Positions 1-9,659 of a stretch of DNA of 64,000 nt are shown one piece after another. The DNA comes from Legionella feeleii (GTDB lineage Bacteria; Pseudomonadota; Gammaproteobacteria; Legionellales; Legionellaceae). Position 1 is the first letter of the stretch, and each line of letters opens with the position of its first letter. Below the pieces are notes generated by a model. It was not told the DNA's origin, did no database searches, and was given only the letters and a program-made list of their open reading frames with translations. The DNA lies in contig NZ_LNYB01000081.1 in the NCBI RefSeq assembly GCF_001467625.1, forward strand, positions 82,846-146,845, read 5' to 3'. The position numbers and the translations under genes were made by a program.

Positions 1-431
1 ATGGTCTTGCCGCTCAACTTGCGGCCCAGGAACCTGAATCAGCAGCTATTTGTAGCGATAAAGCCGCAGAAATCTATCAATTGCAAAAATTACATCAACA
101 TATTGAAGACTACGCAAACAACACTACTCGCTTTATTATACTCGGTAAACAATTACCTACTCCCAGTGGTCATGATAAGACTTCACTCATTATTTCCACA
201 CCGCATGAACCAGGAAGTCTTCTTCATCTGCTTGCTCCTTTCGCCAAATATAATATTAATATGACCTTGATTGAATCACGTCCTTACCGCCATCGTAATT
301 GGAGCTATCTATTTTTTATTGATTTTGAAGGACACCAGACAGAACCCCATATCAAGGCAGCCCTGGATGATCTTGGTAGTATGTCGGTCATGATGACTTT
401 ACTGGGATCTTATCCACAAACCATGGGATAA
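1..431 (+). CDS. pheA: Bifunctional chorismate mutase/prephenate dehydratase, C-terminal part (partial)
   Basis: This is the 3' end of a gene that begins left of the window; the frame is open from base 3. The visible 142 residues hold the end of the prephenate dehydratase domain (a TRFIILG stretch) and a complete ACT domain with the phenylalanine-binding ESRP motif followed by a WSYLFFIDFEGH segment, which is typical of PheA P-proteins. The enzyme converts chorismate through prephenate to phenylpyruvate, and the ACT domain gives feedback inhibition by phenylalanine. Whether the chorismate mutase domain is fused cannot be seen here. The gene converges on kdsB, with a long palindrome between them. 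Confidence 0.9.
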   Translation, partial: GLAAQLAAQEPESAAICSDKAAEIYQLQKLHQHIEDYANNTTRFIILGKQLPTPSGHDKTSLIISTPHEPGSLLHLLAPFAKYNINMTLIESRPYRHRNWSYLFFIDFEGHQTEPHIKAALDDLGSMSVMMTLLGSYPQTMG

Positions 432-436
432 ATATA

Positions 437-551
437 AACGGTCATATTTCGCACATCTTGCGAGAAAATTTTTCTAAAACTACTGACATGGTTATTATGC
501 TGCGCATTTTTAAAAAAATTTTCTCGCAACCTGTGCTCAAATCTGACCGTT
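437..551. repeat. 115 bp imperfect palindrome between pheA and kdsB
   Basis: The left arm starts AACGGTCATATTT and continues through TTGCGAGAAAATTTTT. The right arm read in reverse complement starts AACGGTCAGATTT and runs through the same TTGCGAGAAAATTTTT block, so the arms match over about 40 bases with a few mismatches. It sits between two convergent genes and could act as a bidirectional terminator. The length and terminal symmetry also resemble a MITE. No second copy was noticed in the window and no target-site duplication is obvious. Confidence 0.7.
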
Positions 552-614
552 CTTGCATTTTCTTCCTGTAGTGTGTTCCGAAGAAATCTAATAATATTAG
601 ACTGTGGTATAAGC

Positions 615-1361
615 CTAACTTAGTTCTTTAACCAACTTGTGAGCCATCACCAGATCTTCTTGGGTATTTATATCTTGTAAAGGTTGCAAACAAGCGTCAT
701 CGACTCTAATTTGATACCCAGACCATAGAACACGGAGTTGCTCTAACGCTTCATGGCTTTCAAGCTCGCATACAGGCCAAGTAACAAAATCGAGTAAAAA
801 AGCCGCCCGATAAGCATACAAACCAATATGGCGAAAAACGTGTTTAATACTGCCTGGTTCATCACGGTGGGCTGGAATCGCACTTCGAGAGAAATAAAGT
901 GCGTTATTGTGGCAATCACGCACTACTTTCACCACATTAGAATTCGCTAATTGTTCATAATGGTCAATTGGCCAACATAATGTTGCCACAGGGCATTGTG
1001 AATGATGTAAATTATGTGCAACCTGCGAAATAAGCTCTGGCGCTATTAAAGGTTCATCTCCCTGAACATTAACAATAATGTCCTCGGGCCGGAATTGACC
1101 CTGTGCCACTACCTCAGCAATTCTATCAGTACCAGTCTCATGAGCAGGATCAGTCATACATACTTGCGCCCCAAAATGACTGGCATGCTCCGCAATCAAC
1201 TCATTATCAGTCGCTATGATGACTGATTTAGGCTTTGCTTTCAGAGCTTGTCTATAGACCCGCTCTATTACTGTATAACCCGCCAATTCCATCAATAACT
1301 TGCCAGGCAACCGCGTAGATTGGTATCGTGCAGGAATAATCACATGAAAATCAATACTCAT
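615..1361 (-). CDS. kdsB: 3-deoxy-manno-octulosonate cytidylyltransferase
   Basis: A 248-residue protein of the usual KdsB length. It shows the nucleotide-binding [14 protein letters not shown] segment at residues 8-21 and the NVQGDEP motif at 98-104. KdsB activates Kdo with CTP to CMP-Kdo in the cytoplasm, supplying inner-core lipopolysaccharide synthesis. The ATG overlaps the stop of the upstream Trm112-like gene as ATGA, so the two are translationally coupled. It is the last gene of the fdxA-yoaA-tsaB-Trm112-kdsB run. Confidence 0.96.
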   Translation of the reverse strand: MSIDFHVIIPARYQSTRLPGKLLMELAGYTVIERVYRQALKAKPKSVIIATDNELIAEHASHFGAQVCMTDPAHETGTDRIAEVVAQGQFRPEDIIVNVQGDEPLIAPELISQVAHNLHHSQCPVATLCWPIDHYEQLANSNVVKVVRDCHNNALYFSRSAIPAHRDEPGSIKHVFRHIGLYAYRAAFLLDFVTWPVCELESHEALEQLRVLWSGYQIRVDDACLQPLQDINTQEDLVMAHKLVKELS

Positions 1362-1537
1362 AAACGTTCCTTTTCCTCTAAAGGAATCAAACGTGCTTCT
1401 TGTTCCAACATCACTGGGATCCCATCACGAATAGGATACGCTAAACGATCAAAACGGCAGATCACCTCATTTTCTTTTAACAGCAATTTTCCTTTACATA
1501 GCGGGCAAACCAAGATTTCTAACAAACGTTTATCCAC
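1358..1537 (-). CDS. Trm112-like (UPF0434/YcaR family) small zinc-ribbon protein
   Basis: A 59-residue ORF starting with GTG at 1537, preceded by AAGGAGAAA. The sequence begins [18 protein letters not shown] and contains the family's CPxCK knuckle, a later single Cys (VICRF), and the [14 protein letters not shown] segment characteristic of Trm112/UPF0434. Small Trm112-like proteins sit next to kdsB in many Gammaproteobacteria. Eukaryotic and archaeal Trm112 activates methyltransferases; the bacterial role is less clear. It overlaps tsaB by 8 bases and kdsB by 4, so all three are coupled. Confidence 0.9.
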   Translation of the reverse strand: MDKRLLEILVCPLCKGKLLLKENEVICRFDRLAYPIRDGIPVMLEQEARLIPLEEKERL

Positions 1538-2201
1538 GTGTTTCTCCTTGCGTTATTTGATTGCGCACATAAACAGGCAATGCCTCTGCTGCACTAATCG
1601 CTTTTACCTCACCACTTAAGGCAAGGCGAATCATTGCTTGTGCATGGGGGTAAATTGTAAAATGATTCACAAGCCGTGTATGTAAAGACACCGGTAATTG
1701 CCGCAAGTAAGCATCAAAACCAACACCAGCTAAAACGAATTTTTTTTCACCAGGTACATGAATATCAGCAGCATCACAAACCTGTTCTTCGCTCTCTTTC
1801 GCATCACCAGAAAAACAGGCCCAGTAAAGCTGATTCATCCGAGCATCAAGTACTGCCAGTATAGCAGCATCCTTTGCTAACTGATTCTGCACTCGTACTT
1901 CATTGGCTATAGCCGCCAGGCTACTGACCGGCAATAAAGGCAAATCGTGGGAATAAGCCAATCCCTTGGCCACACTGCAGGCAATACGCAACCCAGTAAA
2001 ACTCCCAGGGCCACGTCCATATACAATTGCATCGAGTTGACTTAAACAGAGTTCACTGTCAGCCAGTAACCGGTCAATCATGGGTAAGAGCATCCGCGCG
2101 TGCTGACGCTGTACGTCCTGTTCTTCCCAACGAATCTCACCATTTAGTGCCAAAGCCACAGACGCTTTTTCTGTTGAAGTGTCAATTGACAATAGATTCA
2201 T
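1530..2201 (-). CDS. tsaB: tRNA threonylcarbamoyladenosine biosynthesis protein TsaB
   Basis: Member of the ASKHA-fold TsaB/YeaZ family. It starts [17 protein letters not shown] and has the conserved [11 protein letters not shown] segment near residue 70. TsaB is the dimerising partner of TsaD in making t6A37 on ANN-decoding tRNAs. The upstream in-frame ATG six codons earlier gives an extension without family support, so the ATG at 2201 is preferred (223 residues). It overlaps the yoaA stop by about 20 bases, consistent with an operon. Confidence 0.93.
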   Translation of the reverse strand: MNLLSIDTSTEKASVALALNGEIRWEEQDVQRQHARMLLPMIDRLLADSELCLSQLDAIVYGRGPGSFTGLRIACSVAKGLAYSHDLPLLPVSSLAAIANEVRVQNQLAKDAAILAVLDARMNQLYWACFSGDAKESEEQVCDAADIHVPGEKKFVLAGVGFDAYLRQLPVSLHTRLVNHFTIYPHAQAMIRLALSGEVKAISAAEALPVYVRNQITQGETRG

Positions 2202-4152
2202 TTTGTAAGGCCAATTCATGAATAAAAGTTAATACTGTTTGCTCATCGCGTGTTTTACGCAGTGAAGGTAAACTTGCAAAAACGTAACGACCATAGTCTC
2301 TACCCGTTAAACGTGGATCAGCAATCATTAATACGCCTCGATCACTGCTATCTCGAATCAGACGCCCTATCCCTTGTTTCAAGGCTAAGACAGCATTGGG
2401 TAAGGATAATTCATCGAAACCAGATAAACCGCGTGACTTTAGGTAGGCCATTTTACCACGTACCACCGGATCAACTGGGCTGGCAAAAGGCAGTTTGTCA
2501 ATGATAACACAAGAGAGAGCCTCCCCTTTGACGTCTACACCTTCCCAAAAGGTCGCTGTACCCAAAAGTACTGCATTACCGAGCTGGCGAAACCGTGCCA
2601 ACAAGATTGGCTTGGCTTCTTCCCCTTGTACCAAAAGGGGATATTTTAAAGTATTGGCCAGTCGTTGAGCAACTAATTTTAATGCCCTATGACTGGTAAA
2701 CAGGAAAAAACACCGCCCACCACAAGCATCAATAACTGGTAAAGCCTTCTCTAACAGAATATCGTAATAACGATTGTCTTTAGGATCAGGCAATTCACGA
2801 GGTAAATATAGCAAGGCTTGTTGTTGATAATCGAAAGGACTTGGCAGTAACAATGTTTGAGCCTGGGTTAAACCTAAAGGTTTGGTAAAACAATCAAAAG
2901 AAGAGGCCATCGTTAAGGTTGCAGAGGTAAACACATAAGCGCAATGTTGCCGGGTTAACAGATTATGGAACGCTTCGGCGACATCAAAGGGCGTGGCATG
3001 AAAAACCAGGGTGTGCTTAAAACGTTCCAGCCAACGGATTTGTGCTTTGTCAGTCTGGCTAAAACGCCCCAGTATTACCTTGAAATCTTCCAATCGTTTT
3101 AAACATCGTGCCAGACCAGGAGTCTCTTCAATCGTTGCCTTATATACACAATCTAATAACTCATCAACCAAAGCAAGCAGAGCCTCCCAACCTTCTCTAA
3201 ATGCTTTATTGCGCTCCAATTCTTCCCAAGCTATACGTTCCTCACGTACTGTCAAAGCGCACAGCAATTGTTCAATAGCCTGCTCTATTTGGAAGCTCAA
3301 TTTTTTCAATGGTTGATTCGCCAAATCAAGCACCGGCCATTCGCGTAAGAAATCGTCTACCAAATCACGAAGCTGACGCGTACCTAAGCGCTCGCCATTA
3401 AAATTCATGGCAATTTCTGCTAACTGGTGGGCCTCATCAAATACAACCACATCAACACCAGGTAAAAGTTCACCAAACCCCTCTTCTTTTAAACGAGAAT
3501 CAGCAAAAAACAAATGGTGATTAATGACAACAACATCCGATTCAAGTGCTCGCTTACGTGCCTTTACCAAAAAACAGGTTGCGTGATGCTCGCATTCACT
3601 ACCAAGGCAATTTTCCGTTGTTGAAGTAACATAGGGCCAAACTGGTGAATCCTCACTAATCTCGGGTAATTCGGAACGTTCTCCGGCAGTCAACTGAGGC
3701 AGTTTTTCACGTACATGTAAAATCTCATGGGCACATTGTGGATTGATAAATCGCCCCTCTTCGGCATGTAAATTGACACGATAACGACAAAGATAATTGG
3801 CCCTACCCTTAAGATTTTGTACTCGTACTGCCACACCCAATGCACGTACCAACATGGGTAGATCTTTATGAAAAAGTTGATCTTGCAGCGTTTTAGTAGC
3901 AGTAGAAATGAGTGCTTTTTTACCACTTAGTAAACAAGGAATTAAATAAGCAAAGGTTTTTCCAGTCCCTGTGCCTGCCTCAGCAATCAAGGTTGATTTC
4001 TCCATAATAGCCTTGGCTATCGCAGTAGATAAAATCACTTGGGGAGCACGGGCTACAAAGCCGGGAATCGCTGTAGCAAGCCGGCCGTTATTGCTTAATA
4101 CACGCTGACAATGCTTACTGACATCGTCAGCCGAGTTTATTACTTCGTCCAC
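2182..4152 (-). CDS. yoaA: ATP-dependent Fe-S helicase, DinG/YoaA family
   Basis: XPD-like superfamily 2 helicase. It has a Walker [11 protein letters not shown], a four-cysteine Fe-S domain (NYLCRYR, then Cys residues in an [14 protein letters not shown] stretch), a DEAH box ([11 protein letters not shown]) and a C-terminal motif VI with QGIGRLIR. The [11 protein letters not shown] start of the helicase core matches YoaA more than DinG. The frame is open up to an ATG at 4194, but that lies deep inside fdxA; a GTG at 4152 gives about 31 residues before the core and is preferred (about 656 residues). In E. coli YoaA works with the HolC chi subunit in DNA repair; a holC lies at 41427 in this window. 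Confidence 0.9.
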   Translation of the reverse strand: MDEVINSADDVSKHCQRVLSNNGRLATAIPGFVARAPQVILSTAIAKAIMEKSTLIAEAGTGTGKTFAYLIPCLLSGKKALISTATKTLQDQLFHKDLPMLVRALGVAVRVQNLKGRANYLCRYRVNLHAEEGRFINPQCAHEILHVREKLPQLTAGERSELPEISEDSPVWPYVTSTTENCLGSECEHHATCFLVKARKRALESDVVVINHHLFFADSRLKEEGFGELLPGVDVVVFDEAHQLAEIAMNFNGERLGTRQLRDLVDDFLREWPVLDLANQPLKKLSFQIEQAIEQLLCALTVREERIAWEELERNKAFREGWEALLALVDELLDCVYKATIEETPGLARCLKRLEDFKVILGRFSQTDKAQIRWLERFKHTLVFHATPFDVAEAFHNLLTRQHCAYVFTSATLTMASSFDCFTKPLGLTQAQTLLLPSPFDYQQQALLYLPRELPDPKDNRYYDILLEKALPVIDACGGRCFFLFTSHRALKLVAQRLANTLKYPLLVQGEEAKPILLARFRQLGNAVLLGTATFWEGVDVKGEALSCVIIDKLPFASPVDPVVRGKMAYLKSRGLSGFDELSLPNAVLALKQGIGRLIRDSSDRGVLMIADPRLTGRDYGRYVFASLPSLRKTRDEQTVLTFIHELALQNESIVN

Positions 4153-4475
4153 TCTTTTTCTAAATATTGCAGCTTGCCTTCCACACCTTCCCAAGATTTA
4201 GCGTCATCTGGTGCATCCTTTTTGGAAGTGATATTCGGCCAGGTTTTAGCAAGTTCCGCATTGAGTTGTAAAAATTGTTTTTGCTCGTCCGTTAAATCAT
4301 CCTCAGAAACAATAGCATCAACTGGGCATTCAGGCTCACACAAAGCACAATCAATACACTCTTCAGGGTGAATGACTAAAAAATTGGGACCTTCATAAAA
4401 ACAATCCACTGGACATACTTCAACACAATCAGTGTATTTACACTTAATACAACTTTCTGTAACCACAAAGGTCAT
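4140..4475 (-). CDS. fdxA: 7Fe ferredoxin FdxA
   Basis: A 111-residue ferredoxin starting [20 protein letters not shown]. The N-terminal half carries the cysteines for one [3Fe-4S] and one [4Fe-4S] cluster, seen as [18 protein letters not shown] and [16 protein letters not shown]. The C-terminal extension (about 45 residues, ending with [11 protein letters not shown]) is typical of the FdxA type. The ATG at 4475 is preferred over one nine codons upstream because the family begins at MTFVVT. It acts as a cytosolic electron carrier. The gene precedes yoaA, whose product also binds an Fe-S cluster. Confidence 0.93.
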   Translation of the reverse strand: MTFVVTESCIKCKYTDCVEVCPVDCFYEGPNFLVIHPEECIDCALCEPECPVDAIVSEDDLTDEQKQFLQLNAELAKTWPNITSKKDAPDDAKSWEGVEGKLQYLEKEWTK

Positions 4476-4711
4476 GGCAGAACCCTTAAACTTCATTAAC
4501 AATAAGGCTTATTAAAGCATAAATTGCCTTAGTCCCGCTAGCTCACTCGGTAGACTTCTCTCAAAACGCTACTACATTGGCACATTACTTCGTCGATACA
4601 GTGCCCGAATCCTCATAGACTGCGGCTTTGTGCGCCGTGTCTCCTCGAACTATTCTCACTACAGCAAGTTCAAAAGAGATCTAGTGAATCCGGGATGAGC
4701 AACGTAAAATT

Positions 4712-5647
4712 CTATTCAAAATCAAGTTTTGGCCCAACCGGAACAATCTGGGAAGGGTTAATTGTTTTATGACTAAAATAATAGTGTTGTTTAATATGCA
4801 AAAAATTGACTGTTTCTCGTACACCAGGGTAATGATACAGCTTGTGTAAATAGGGTTGGATAGCTGGGTAATCACTGATTCGCCGTTGATTGGTTTTGAA
4901 ATGACTATAATAAACTGCATCAAAACGAATCAACGTAGTAAAGAAACGCCAATCTGCTTCAGTTAATTGCCCACCTACTAAATAATCATGACGGCTCAAA
5001 TGAATATCCAATTCATCCAACACCTTGAATAACTCGTAAAAAGCTAACTCATAGGCTTCTTGGCGAGTTGCAAAACCGCATTTATAGACACCATTATTGA
5101 CAGCGTTGTATATCTTGTCATTGATAGCATCAATCTCCGCTCGTAAGGCAGTGGGATAAAAATCTTGTTTATCACCCGTTAAATGATTAAAAACCTGGTT
5201 AAATTGACGAATAATCTCTGCCGATTCATTACTAACGATAGTCTCTTCTTTTTTGTCCCATAAGACAGGTACAGTCACACGACCGCTATAATGGGGATCT
5301 GCTTTGCAATACAGCTCGTATAAATAGCGCAAGCCATATAAGTGGTCTCCTGTAGCCCCCATTTCTGCTTTAAATTCCCAACCCTGTTCAAGCATGTGAG
5401 GATGAACAATAGACAGACCAATATAATTTTCCAATTTTTTAAATTGTCTAAATAGAAGAGTACGATGAGCCCAAGGACAGGCAAGCGATACATAAAGATG
5501 ATAGCGTCCTTTTTCTGCCGGAAAACGGGCACCGGACTCCAGACTAATTGTATTTCTGAATTGTGCTGACTCTCTTTTGAAGGCACCCTCTGTTTTAGCA
5601 GTATCGTACCACTTATCTTGCCACTGACCGTTGATTAACAAACCCAT
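4712..5647 (-). CDS. yqjG: Glutathionyl-hydroquinone reductase (Xi-class glutathione S-transferase)
   Basis: A 311-residue Xi/omega-like GST. The catalytic cysteine is Cys57 in SLACPWAHR, the signature of this class, followed by an all-alpha C-terminal domain with the VRETVNFLHIKQHYY segment common near the end of YqjG proteins. The family reduces glutathionyl-hydroquinones using a second glutathione. A GGAGGA-type ribosome site lies just before the ATG. Cytosolic; no operon partner is evident. Confidence 0.92.
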   Translation of the reverse strand: MGLLINGQWQDKWYDTAKTEGAFKRESAQFRNTISLESGARFPAEKGRYHLYVSLACPWAHRTLLFRQFKKLENYIGLSIVHPHMLEQGWEFKAEMGATGDHLYGLRYLYELYCKADPHYSGRVTVPVLWDKKEETIVSNESAEIIRQFNQVFNHLTGDKQDFYPTALRAEIDAINDKIYNAVNNGVYKCGFATRQEAYELAFYELFKVLDELDIHLSRHDYLVGGQLTEADWRFFTTLIRFDAVYYSHFKTNQRRISDYPAIQPYLHKLYHYPGVRETVNFLHIKQHYYFSHKTINPSQIVPVGPKLDFE

Positions 5648-5668
5648 CTTATCCTCCTGCTGAATTAG

Positions 5669-5724
5669 AGCCTGGGGTATTTACACCATCACTCAAACTG
5701 GCGAAATGTAAAATAACCCAGGCT
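5669..5724. terminator. Imperfect hairpin between the QEGLA gene and yqjG
   Basis: AGCCTGGGG-TATTT-ACA pairs with TGTAAAATAACCCAGGCT, leaving a loop of about 20 bases. On the plus strand a short T-rich run (ATTTTTATT) follows. On the minus strand, where both flanking genes lie, no T-run follows, so intrinsic termination of the upstream gene is only possible. Confidence 0.45.
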
Positions 5725-5739
5725 ATTTTTATTCACATT

Positions 5740-7026
5740 TTAAACAAGAAGAAAACGAAAATTTTTCTGAATTTCAGTCAAACTAAATTTATTTAGGAAT
5801 AAAGAAAAACTCATCCATGCACTCAGTGCAGCAAGATCACGAAACGGTGGTGGTAGGTATACCGGCGGAATTAAAAGTCCGCGTTCTTTTAATTCACCTA
5901 AAAGAGGCAGATCATCCAATACCAGCTTACCAGTAAATAAAAGCGGTATAGAATCAATTCGACGCTGACTGATAGCAAAACGCATGTAATTATAAATTAA
6001 TAAAAACCCTTTTGCATAAGACAAGTCTTTGGTAAATGGCCCTCCATCAGGGGTACTGCCCCTGAATACGCGTACAGCATGATTATAGCTATCGTCTGCT
6101 GTTAACCCACATTCAATAAAATAACGATAGATGTCAATAAAATTAGCCCCTTGCCTTACTTTATCAAGAGCAATAACACGGTTTGTTATTTTGCGTACCC
6201 GACCAGGATATGAGGAAAAAGTAACGACCTCAGTAATAACCGCTAAACCTTCCTGAATCACACTACTTGAAGGTGAGCCTTTGGAGAGGAAAAAACAATA
6301 AGGCTGCATGGCACCATTTAAAGTCGTGCCAACATGTACCCAACCCTCATGCACTTCAAGGTATTTCAAATCACGATCACTGAATTTGGCATGTTGACTT
6401 AATTTGATACTATCAGCTCCCGCAGAGGCATCAGCAACCATATCATCACTGACCATGACAGTCACTTTGCCGGGATGCTGATCAAAAAAGCAGCTTAAGC
6501 GCTTTTGCAATAAATCCTGTGCCTGTTTAGGCGTGTATTGTTTAACATCCGCCTCTGACTGTAATTGCACATCCAACGCCGTTAATACATCAAAAAGCAG
6601 AGTACCCAATTCGGAAAGACGTGGTCCGCCTGAATAAAAAGCATCGTTAGGACTACCATACAATTCCATGGCTAACTCGCAAAAGGCAGGGGTACCACGC
6701 ATGGCTAGCATTTGAGCGGCTCTGGAATATTCTTCACATTGCCGTTTAATTAAACGGACAACCGGTGAATATTGGCCTAACTGATTTTGTGCATCACGCA
6801 AAATACAACGAAATTCTTCCTGCTTCTCTGAGGCATCAAAGGGTATCGGTTTATTATCGTAGTAAGCTTTATCAATTGCAGGCAACTTCTCTGCTTTATT
6901 ACGAAAAAAATCCTGCTTGATTGAATCATCCCATTTAATACTATCCAAAATACGTATGTTACGCTGTGCTTCTACTAATCGCTTTGACAATTCCTGGATA
7001 ATAACTAATTCGTCTGATTCTGACAT
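5740..7026 (-). CDS. DUF1704 / QEGLA-motif putative metallo-carboxypeptidase
   Basis: A 428-residue protein of the family annotated as flavohemoglobin expression-modulating QEGLA motif protein (DUF1704). From the ATG at 7026 the visible motifs are HEGWVH at residues 226-231, an HExxxH zinc motif, and QEGLAV with Glu259, a likely third ligand. The eukaryotic relatives (KIAA0895 family, MATCAP) are zinc carboxypeptidases that remove the C-terminal tyrosine of tubulin using the same HExxxH arrangement. The bacterial substrate is not known. The start at 7026 follows AAGG with 9 bases spacing; a longer frame to 7086 overlaps the upstream lipoprotein. No signal peptide is seen. Confidence 0.85.
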   Translation of the reverse strand: MSESDELVIIQELSKRLVEAQRNIRILDSIKWDDSIKQDFFRNKAEKLPAIDKAYYDNKPIPFDASEKQEEFRCILRDAQNQLGQYSPVVRLIKRQCEEYSRAAQMLAMRGTPAFCELAMELYGSPNDAFYSGGPRLSELGTLLFDVLTALDVQLQSEADVKQYTPKQAQDLLQKRLSCFFDQHPGKVTVMVSDDMVADASAGADSIKLSQHAKFSDRDLKYLEVHEGWVHVGTTLNGAMQPYCFFLSKGSPSSSVIQEGLAVITEVVTFSSYPGRVRKITNRVIALDKVRQGANFIDIYRYFIECGLTADDSYNHAVRVFRGSTPDGGPFTKDLSYAKGFLLIYNYMRFAISQRRIDSIPLLFTGKLVLDDLPLLGELKERGLLIPPVYLPPPFRDLAALSAWMSFSLFLNKFSLTEIQKNFRFLLV

Positions 7027-7051
7027 AAGTGCCAACCTTAAATTAGGTAAT

Positions 7052-7279
7052 TTACGAGCTAAGTGCCGGATCCGTCGGAGGAGCAATACTTACCTGCGCA
7101 TTTTGGTTTTGCGGAGGTAAATCATAGAAATGGCTTATATTACTATCCGTTAAAGGGGGCGGCACTACTACTGTAGTACCATTTTTACTGCGTAAATACA
7201 ATTGCTCACCATTACTTGCATATTGCGAACAAGCGGTTAACAGCATTATTGATAAAACAAAGAATCCAATTTTTTTCAC
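7052..7279 (-). CDS. Small lipoprotein resembling only the N-terminal lasso of BamC
   Basis: A 75-residue protein starting GTG (VKKIGFFVL), with GAGGG about 8 bases upstream. It has a lipoprotein signal ending in LLTAC|S. The mature part is short and Pro/Asn-rich, with EQLYLRSKNGTTVVVPPPL and a later FYDLPP. E. coli BamC, encoded next to dapA as here, begins its mature chain with a similar extended stretch (a YLE segment, hydrophobic-proline, then a tyrosine and IP) that binds BamD; the two helix-grip domains that follow in BamC are absent. The gene lies between dapA and the QEGLA gene on the same strand. The BamC link is inference from position and weak similarity. Confidence 0.75.
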   Translation of the reverse strand: MKKIGFFVLSIMLLTACSQYASNGEQLYLRSKNGTTVVVPPPLTDSNISHFYDLPPQNQNAQVSIAPPTDPALSS

Positions 7280-7295
7280 AACAACCACCCTCAGT

Positions 7296-8168
7296 TTAAA
7301 CAAGTTGCAAAGTACGAAGTACTTGCTCTAAAGCTTGATGATGCTCTTCTGACAAGGACGTCAGAGGTAACCGTAATTCATCATTCACTAATCCCATTCT
7401 ACCTAAAGCCCACTTCACAGGAATAGGATTTGACTCCACAAATAACAACTGGTGTAACGGCGTCAGTTGCTCATTGATACGTAAACAAGTAGCATGCTCA
7501 TTGTCTAAGCCAGCATCACATAATTTGGCCATCTGTCTGGCAGCCACATTTGCTGTCACTGAAATAACACCTTTTGCACCCGCTAACAGCCATTGGGCAG
7601 CAGTCAAATCATCGCCACTATAAACATCAATACTCGCTTCACAACTACGCAGTATCTGTTGTAATCGTGTCATCTGCCCTGTTGCCTCTTTTATCCCTAC
7701 AATATTTGATATTTTGGCGAGTCGCGCCACCGTTTCAGGTAGCAGATCACACGCAGTCCGACTGGGCACATTATATAATATAATAGGTATCGCTACAGAA
7801 TTGGCAATATGGCTGTAATGCTGATACAGCCCTTCCTGGGTCGGTTTGATATAAGCTGGTGTCATAATAAGTGCCGCATGAGCACCGTACTCCATAGCCA
7901 TCTCAGTCAACTCTATGCAATCCCGAGTAGCATTCATTGCTGTACCCGCAATGACTGGAATGCGCTCTCTAACCTGGTCAACAACGGTCTTTATCACTAA
8001 CAATTTTTCCTGATGAGACAGAGTACCCGATTCACCCGTGGTCCCCGCCGCAACAATTGCATGTGTACCAGCTGAAATATGAAATTCAACCAGTTCACGT
8101 AAACGCTCGACATCCACTTTGTCTTCTGACATTGGAGTAACTAATGCAACTATGCTGCCTCGAAACAT
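7296..8168 (-). CDS. dapA: 4-hydroxy-tetrahydrodipicolinate synthase
   Basis: A 290-residue TIM-barrel lyase starting [13 protein letters not shown], preceded by AGAGGGC. It shows the GTTGESGTL motif, the tyrosine in ILYNVPSRT and the Schiff-base lysine in IVGIKEATG. It condenses pyruvate with aspartate semialdehyde in the lysine/diaminopimelate pathway, feeding peptidoglycan cross-links. A 20-codon upstream extension of the frame has no family support. The downstream lipoprotein gene keeps the dapA-bamC order of enteric bacteria. Confidence 0.96.
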   Translation of the reverse strand: MFRGSIVALVTPMSEDKVDVERLRELVEFHISAGTHAIVAAGTTGESGTLSHQEKLLVIKTVVDQVRERIPVIAGTAMNATRDCIELTEMAMEYGAHAALIMTPAYIKPTQEGLYQHYSHIANSVAIPIILYNVPSRTACDLLPETVARLAKISNIVGIKEATGQMTRLQQILRSCEASIDVYSGDDLTAAQWLLAGAKGVISVTANVAARQMAKLCDAGLDNEHATCLRINEQLTPLHQLLFVESNPIPVKWALGRMGLVNDELRLPLTSLSEEHHQALEQVLRTLQLV

Positions 8169-8434
8169 GATGCCCTCTTTTCCTGAAAACGATTTGCCAA
8201 TACTACTGGGGGATAGATAATTTCTCAAGCCAAAAAGTTTTTACCAGAAAAGTTGGCTATTCTTGAGCTAATAAACGACTCCATTCAGCATTCCTGATTT
8301 GTAGCTGGTTTTCTAAGCAGAAGTAAAATCCAGATCACATTAGCAATCACCCAACATGAACAACATTTACGCAAATGACTTCTTTTTGTACTAATATGAC
8401 TATGAAGGGATCAACTTGGAAGAGGATAGTCATC

Positions 8435-8677
8435 ATGAGAAATATCATAGGTACGCTGTTTTTCTTGAGCTTATCAACAGCAGGACTCGTTTCTTGTACA
8501 AGCACGCAAGTAGGAACTGCCACAGGAGCCGCAGCAGGCGCTGGTATCGGTTACGCTGTCGGTGGTGGTTGGGGATCTGCGATCGGTGCAGGTGCAGGCG
8601 CCTTAATTGGTAATCAAATCGGCCAGGAGCAAGACCGAAGATACTACTATCGACACGGTCATTACTATTACTACTAA
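8435..8677 (+). CDS. Glycine-zipper outer-membrane lipoprotein (OsmB-like)
   Basis: An 80-residue protein starting MRNIIGTLFF with a lipobox LVSC. The mature part is a glycine zipper with alternating Gly/Ala (GAAAGAGIGYAVGGG and GAGAGALIGNQIG) and a short Tyr/His tail ending HGHYYYY. This is the layout of OsmB/SlyB-like lipoproteins. The frame extends 20 codons upstream, but only the ATG at 8435 places the signal peptide at the N-terminus. Single gene, divergent from dapA; function unknown. Confidence 0.82.
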   Translation: MRNIIGTLFFLSLSTAGLVSCTSTQVGTATGAAAGAGIGYAVGGGWGSAIGAGAGALIGNQIGQEQDRRYYYRHGHYYYY

Positions 8678-8793
8678 TCGGCTTCCATTTTGTCTTGATT
8701 CATAGGCTTGTGCAATCTATGCGTTGTGTTAAGGCAAAATGGAAAACCCGTTGCTATACTGGTAAAGAATAATAAAAAACAGGGAATGTAAGC

Positions 8794-9576
8794 ATGCGAT
8801 TAAAAAATAAAGTAGCTATTGTAACCGGTGCTGCCAGTGGAATTGGTAAAGAAATTGCACTTGTCTATGCGCGTGAAGGAGCAAAAGTAGCCATTGCTGA
8901 TCTGAACCTCAGTCAGGCACAACAAGTTGCTGAAGAAATTCAATCCATGAAACACCAAGCCATGGCAGTAGAAATGAATGTTACGGATGAAGACCAAGTA
9001 ACAAAAGGTGTTGATGCTGTTGCCAAGCATTTTGGTGGTGTGGATGTTTTGGTAAGTAATGCAGGCATTCAGATTATTGATCCAGTCGATAAACTTTCTT
9101 TCGCCAATTGGAAAAAAATGCTTGCTATTCATCTGGATGGTGCCTTTCTTACTACCCGAGCCTGTTTGAAACATATGTACGCTTCTGGCAATGGTGGGAG
9201 TATTATCTACATGGGCTCAGTCCATTCCAAGGAAGCATCCAAATTAAAAGCACCTTATGTGACAGCAAAACATGGCTTACTCGGCTTATGTAAGGTTGTC
9301 GCCAAAGAAGGGGCGGCTTATGGTGTGCGAGCTAACGTAATCTGTCCGGGCTTCGTACGTACCCCTTTAGTCGATAAGCAAATTCCAGAGCAGGCTAAAG
9401 AATTAAAGATTAGTGAAGACGACGTTATCAAAAAAGTTATGCTGAAAGATACGGTTGATGGTGAATTTACTACCATTGATGACGTCGCACAAACTGCTTT
9501 ATTTTTTGCCTCTTTCAGTACCAATGCATTGACTGGACAATCGTTAGTAGTCAGTCATGGTTGGTATATGGAATAA
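8794..9576 (+). CDS. bdhA: 3-hydroxybutyrate dehydrogenase (SDR family)
   Basis: A 260-residue classical short-chain dehydrogenase. It has TGAASGIG at residues 11-18, NAG at 89-91, and the catalytic triad Ser142, Tyr155, Lys159 in a YVTAK context. The C-terminal part with [19 protein letters not shown] is typical of D-3-hydroxybutyrate dehydrogenases, which interconvert 3-hydroxybutyrate and acetoacetate with NAD. In Legionella this supports use of stored polyhydroxybutyrate. The next gene makes acetone from acetoacetate, so product and substrate are shared. Confidence 0.92.
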   Translation: MRLKNKVAIVTGAASGIGKEIALVYAREGAKVAIADLNLSQAQQVAEEIQSMKHQAMAVEMNVTDEDQVTKGVDAVAKHFGGVDVLVSNAGIQIIDPVDKLSFANWKKMLAIHLDGAFLTTRACLKHMYASGNGGSIIYMGSVHSKEASKLKAPYVTAKHGLLGLCKVVAKEGAAYGVRANVICPGFVRTPLVDKQIPEQAKELKISEDDVIKKVMLKDTVDGEFTTIDDVAQTALFFASFSTNALTGQSLVVSHGWYME

Positions 9577-9590
9577 CCGCACAATAAAAG

Positions 9591-9623
9591 ATTCCCACCT
9601 GCTTTTTCAAAGCAGGTGGGAAT
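9591..9623. terminator. Perfect 15 bp hairpin between bdhA and adc
   Basis: ATTCCCACCTGCTTT (9591-9605) and its exact complement AAAGCAGGTGGGAAT (9609-9623) enclose a 3-base loop. No T-run follows (GTACGGCGGG), so it is either a weak terminator or an mRNA-processing/stability hairpin that separates expression of the two genes. Confidence 0.65.
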
Positions 9624-9659
9624 GTACGGCGGGCCACTAATAAAGACAGGAGCTTAAGA

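Noticed and set aside
1320-1619. 99-codon plus-strand frame across kdsB/tsaB
   Set aside because: A shadow of the minus-strand Trm112-like and tsaB genes, which have clear family motifs.
4503-4711. GTGCCCGAATCCTCATAGA stretch resembling part of palindromic copy 3
   Set aside because: Only a short partial match and no paired arm, so not called as a repeat copy.
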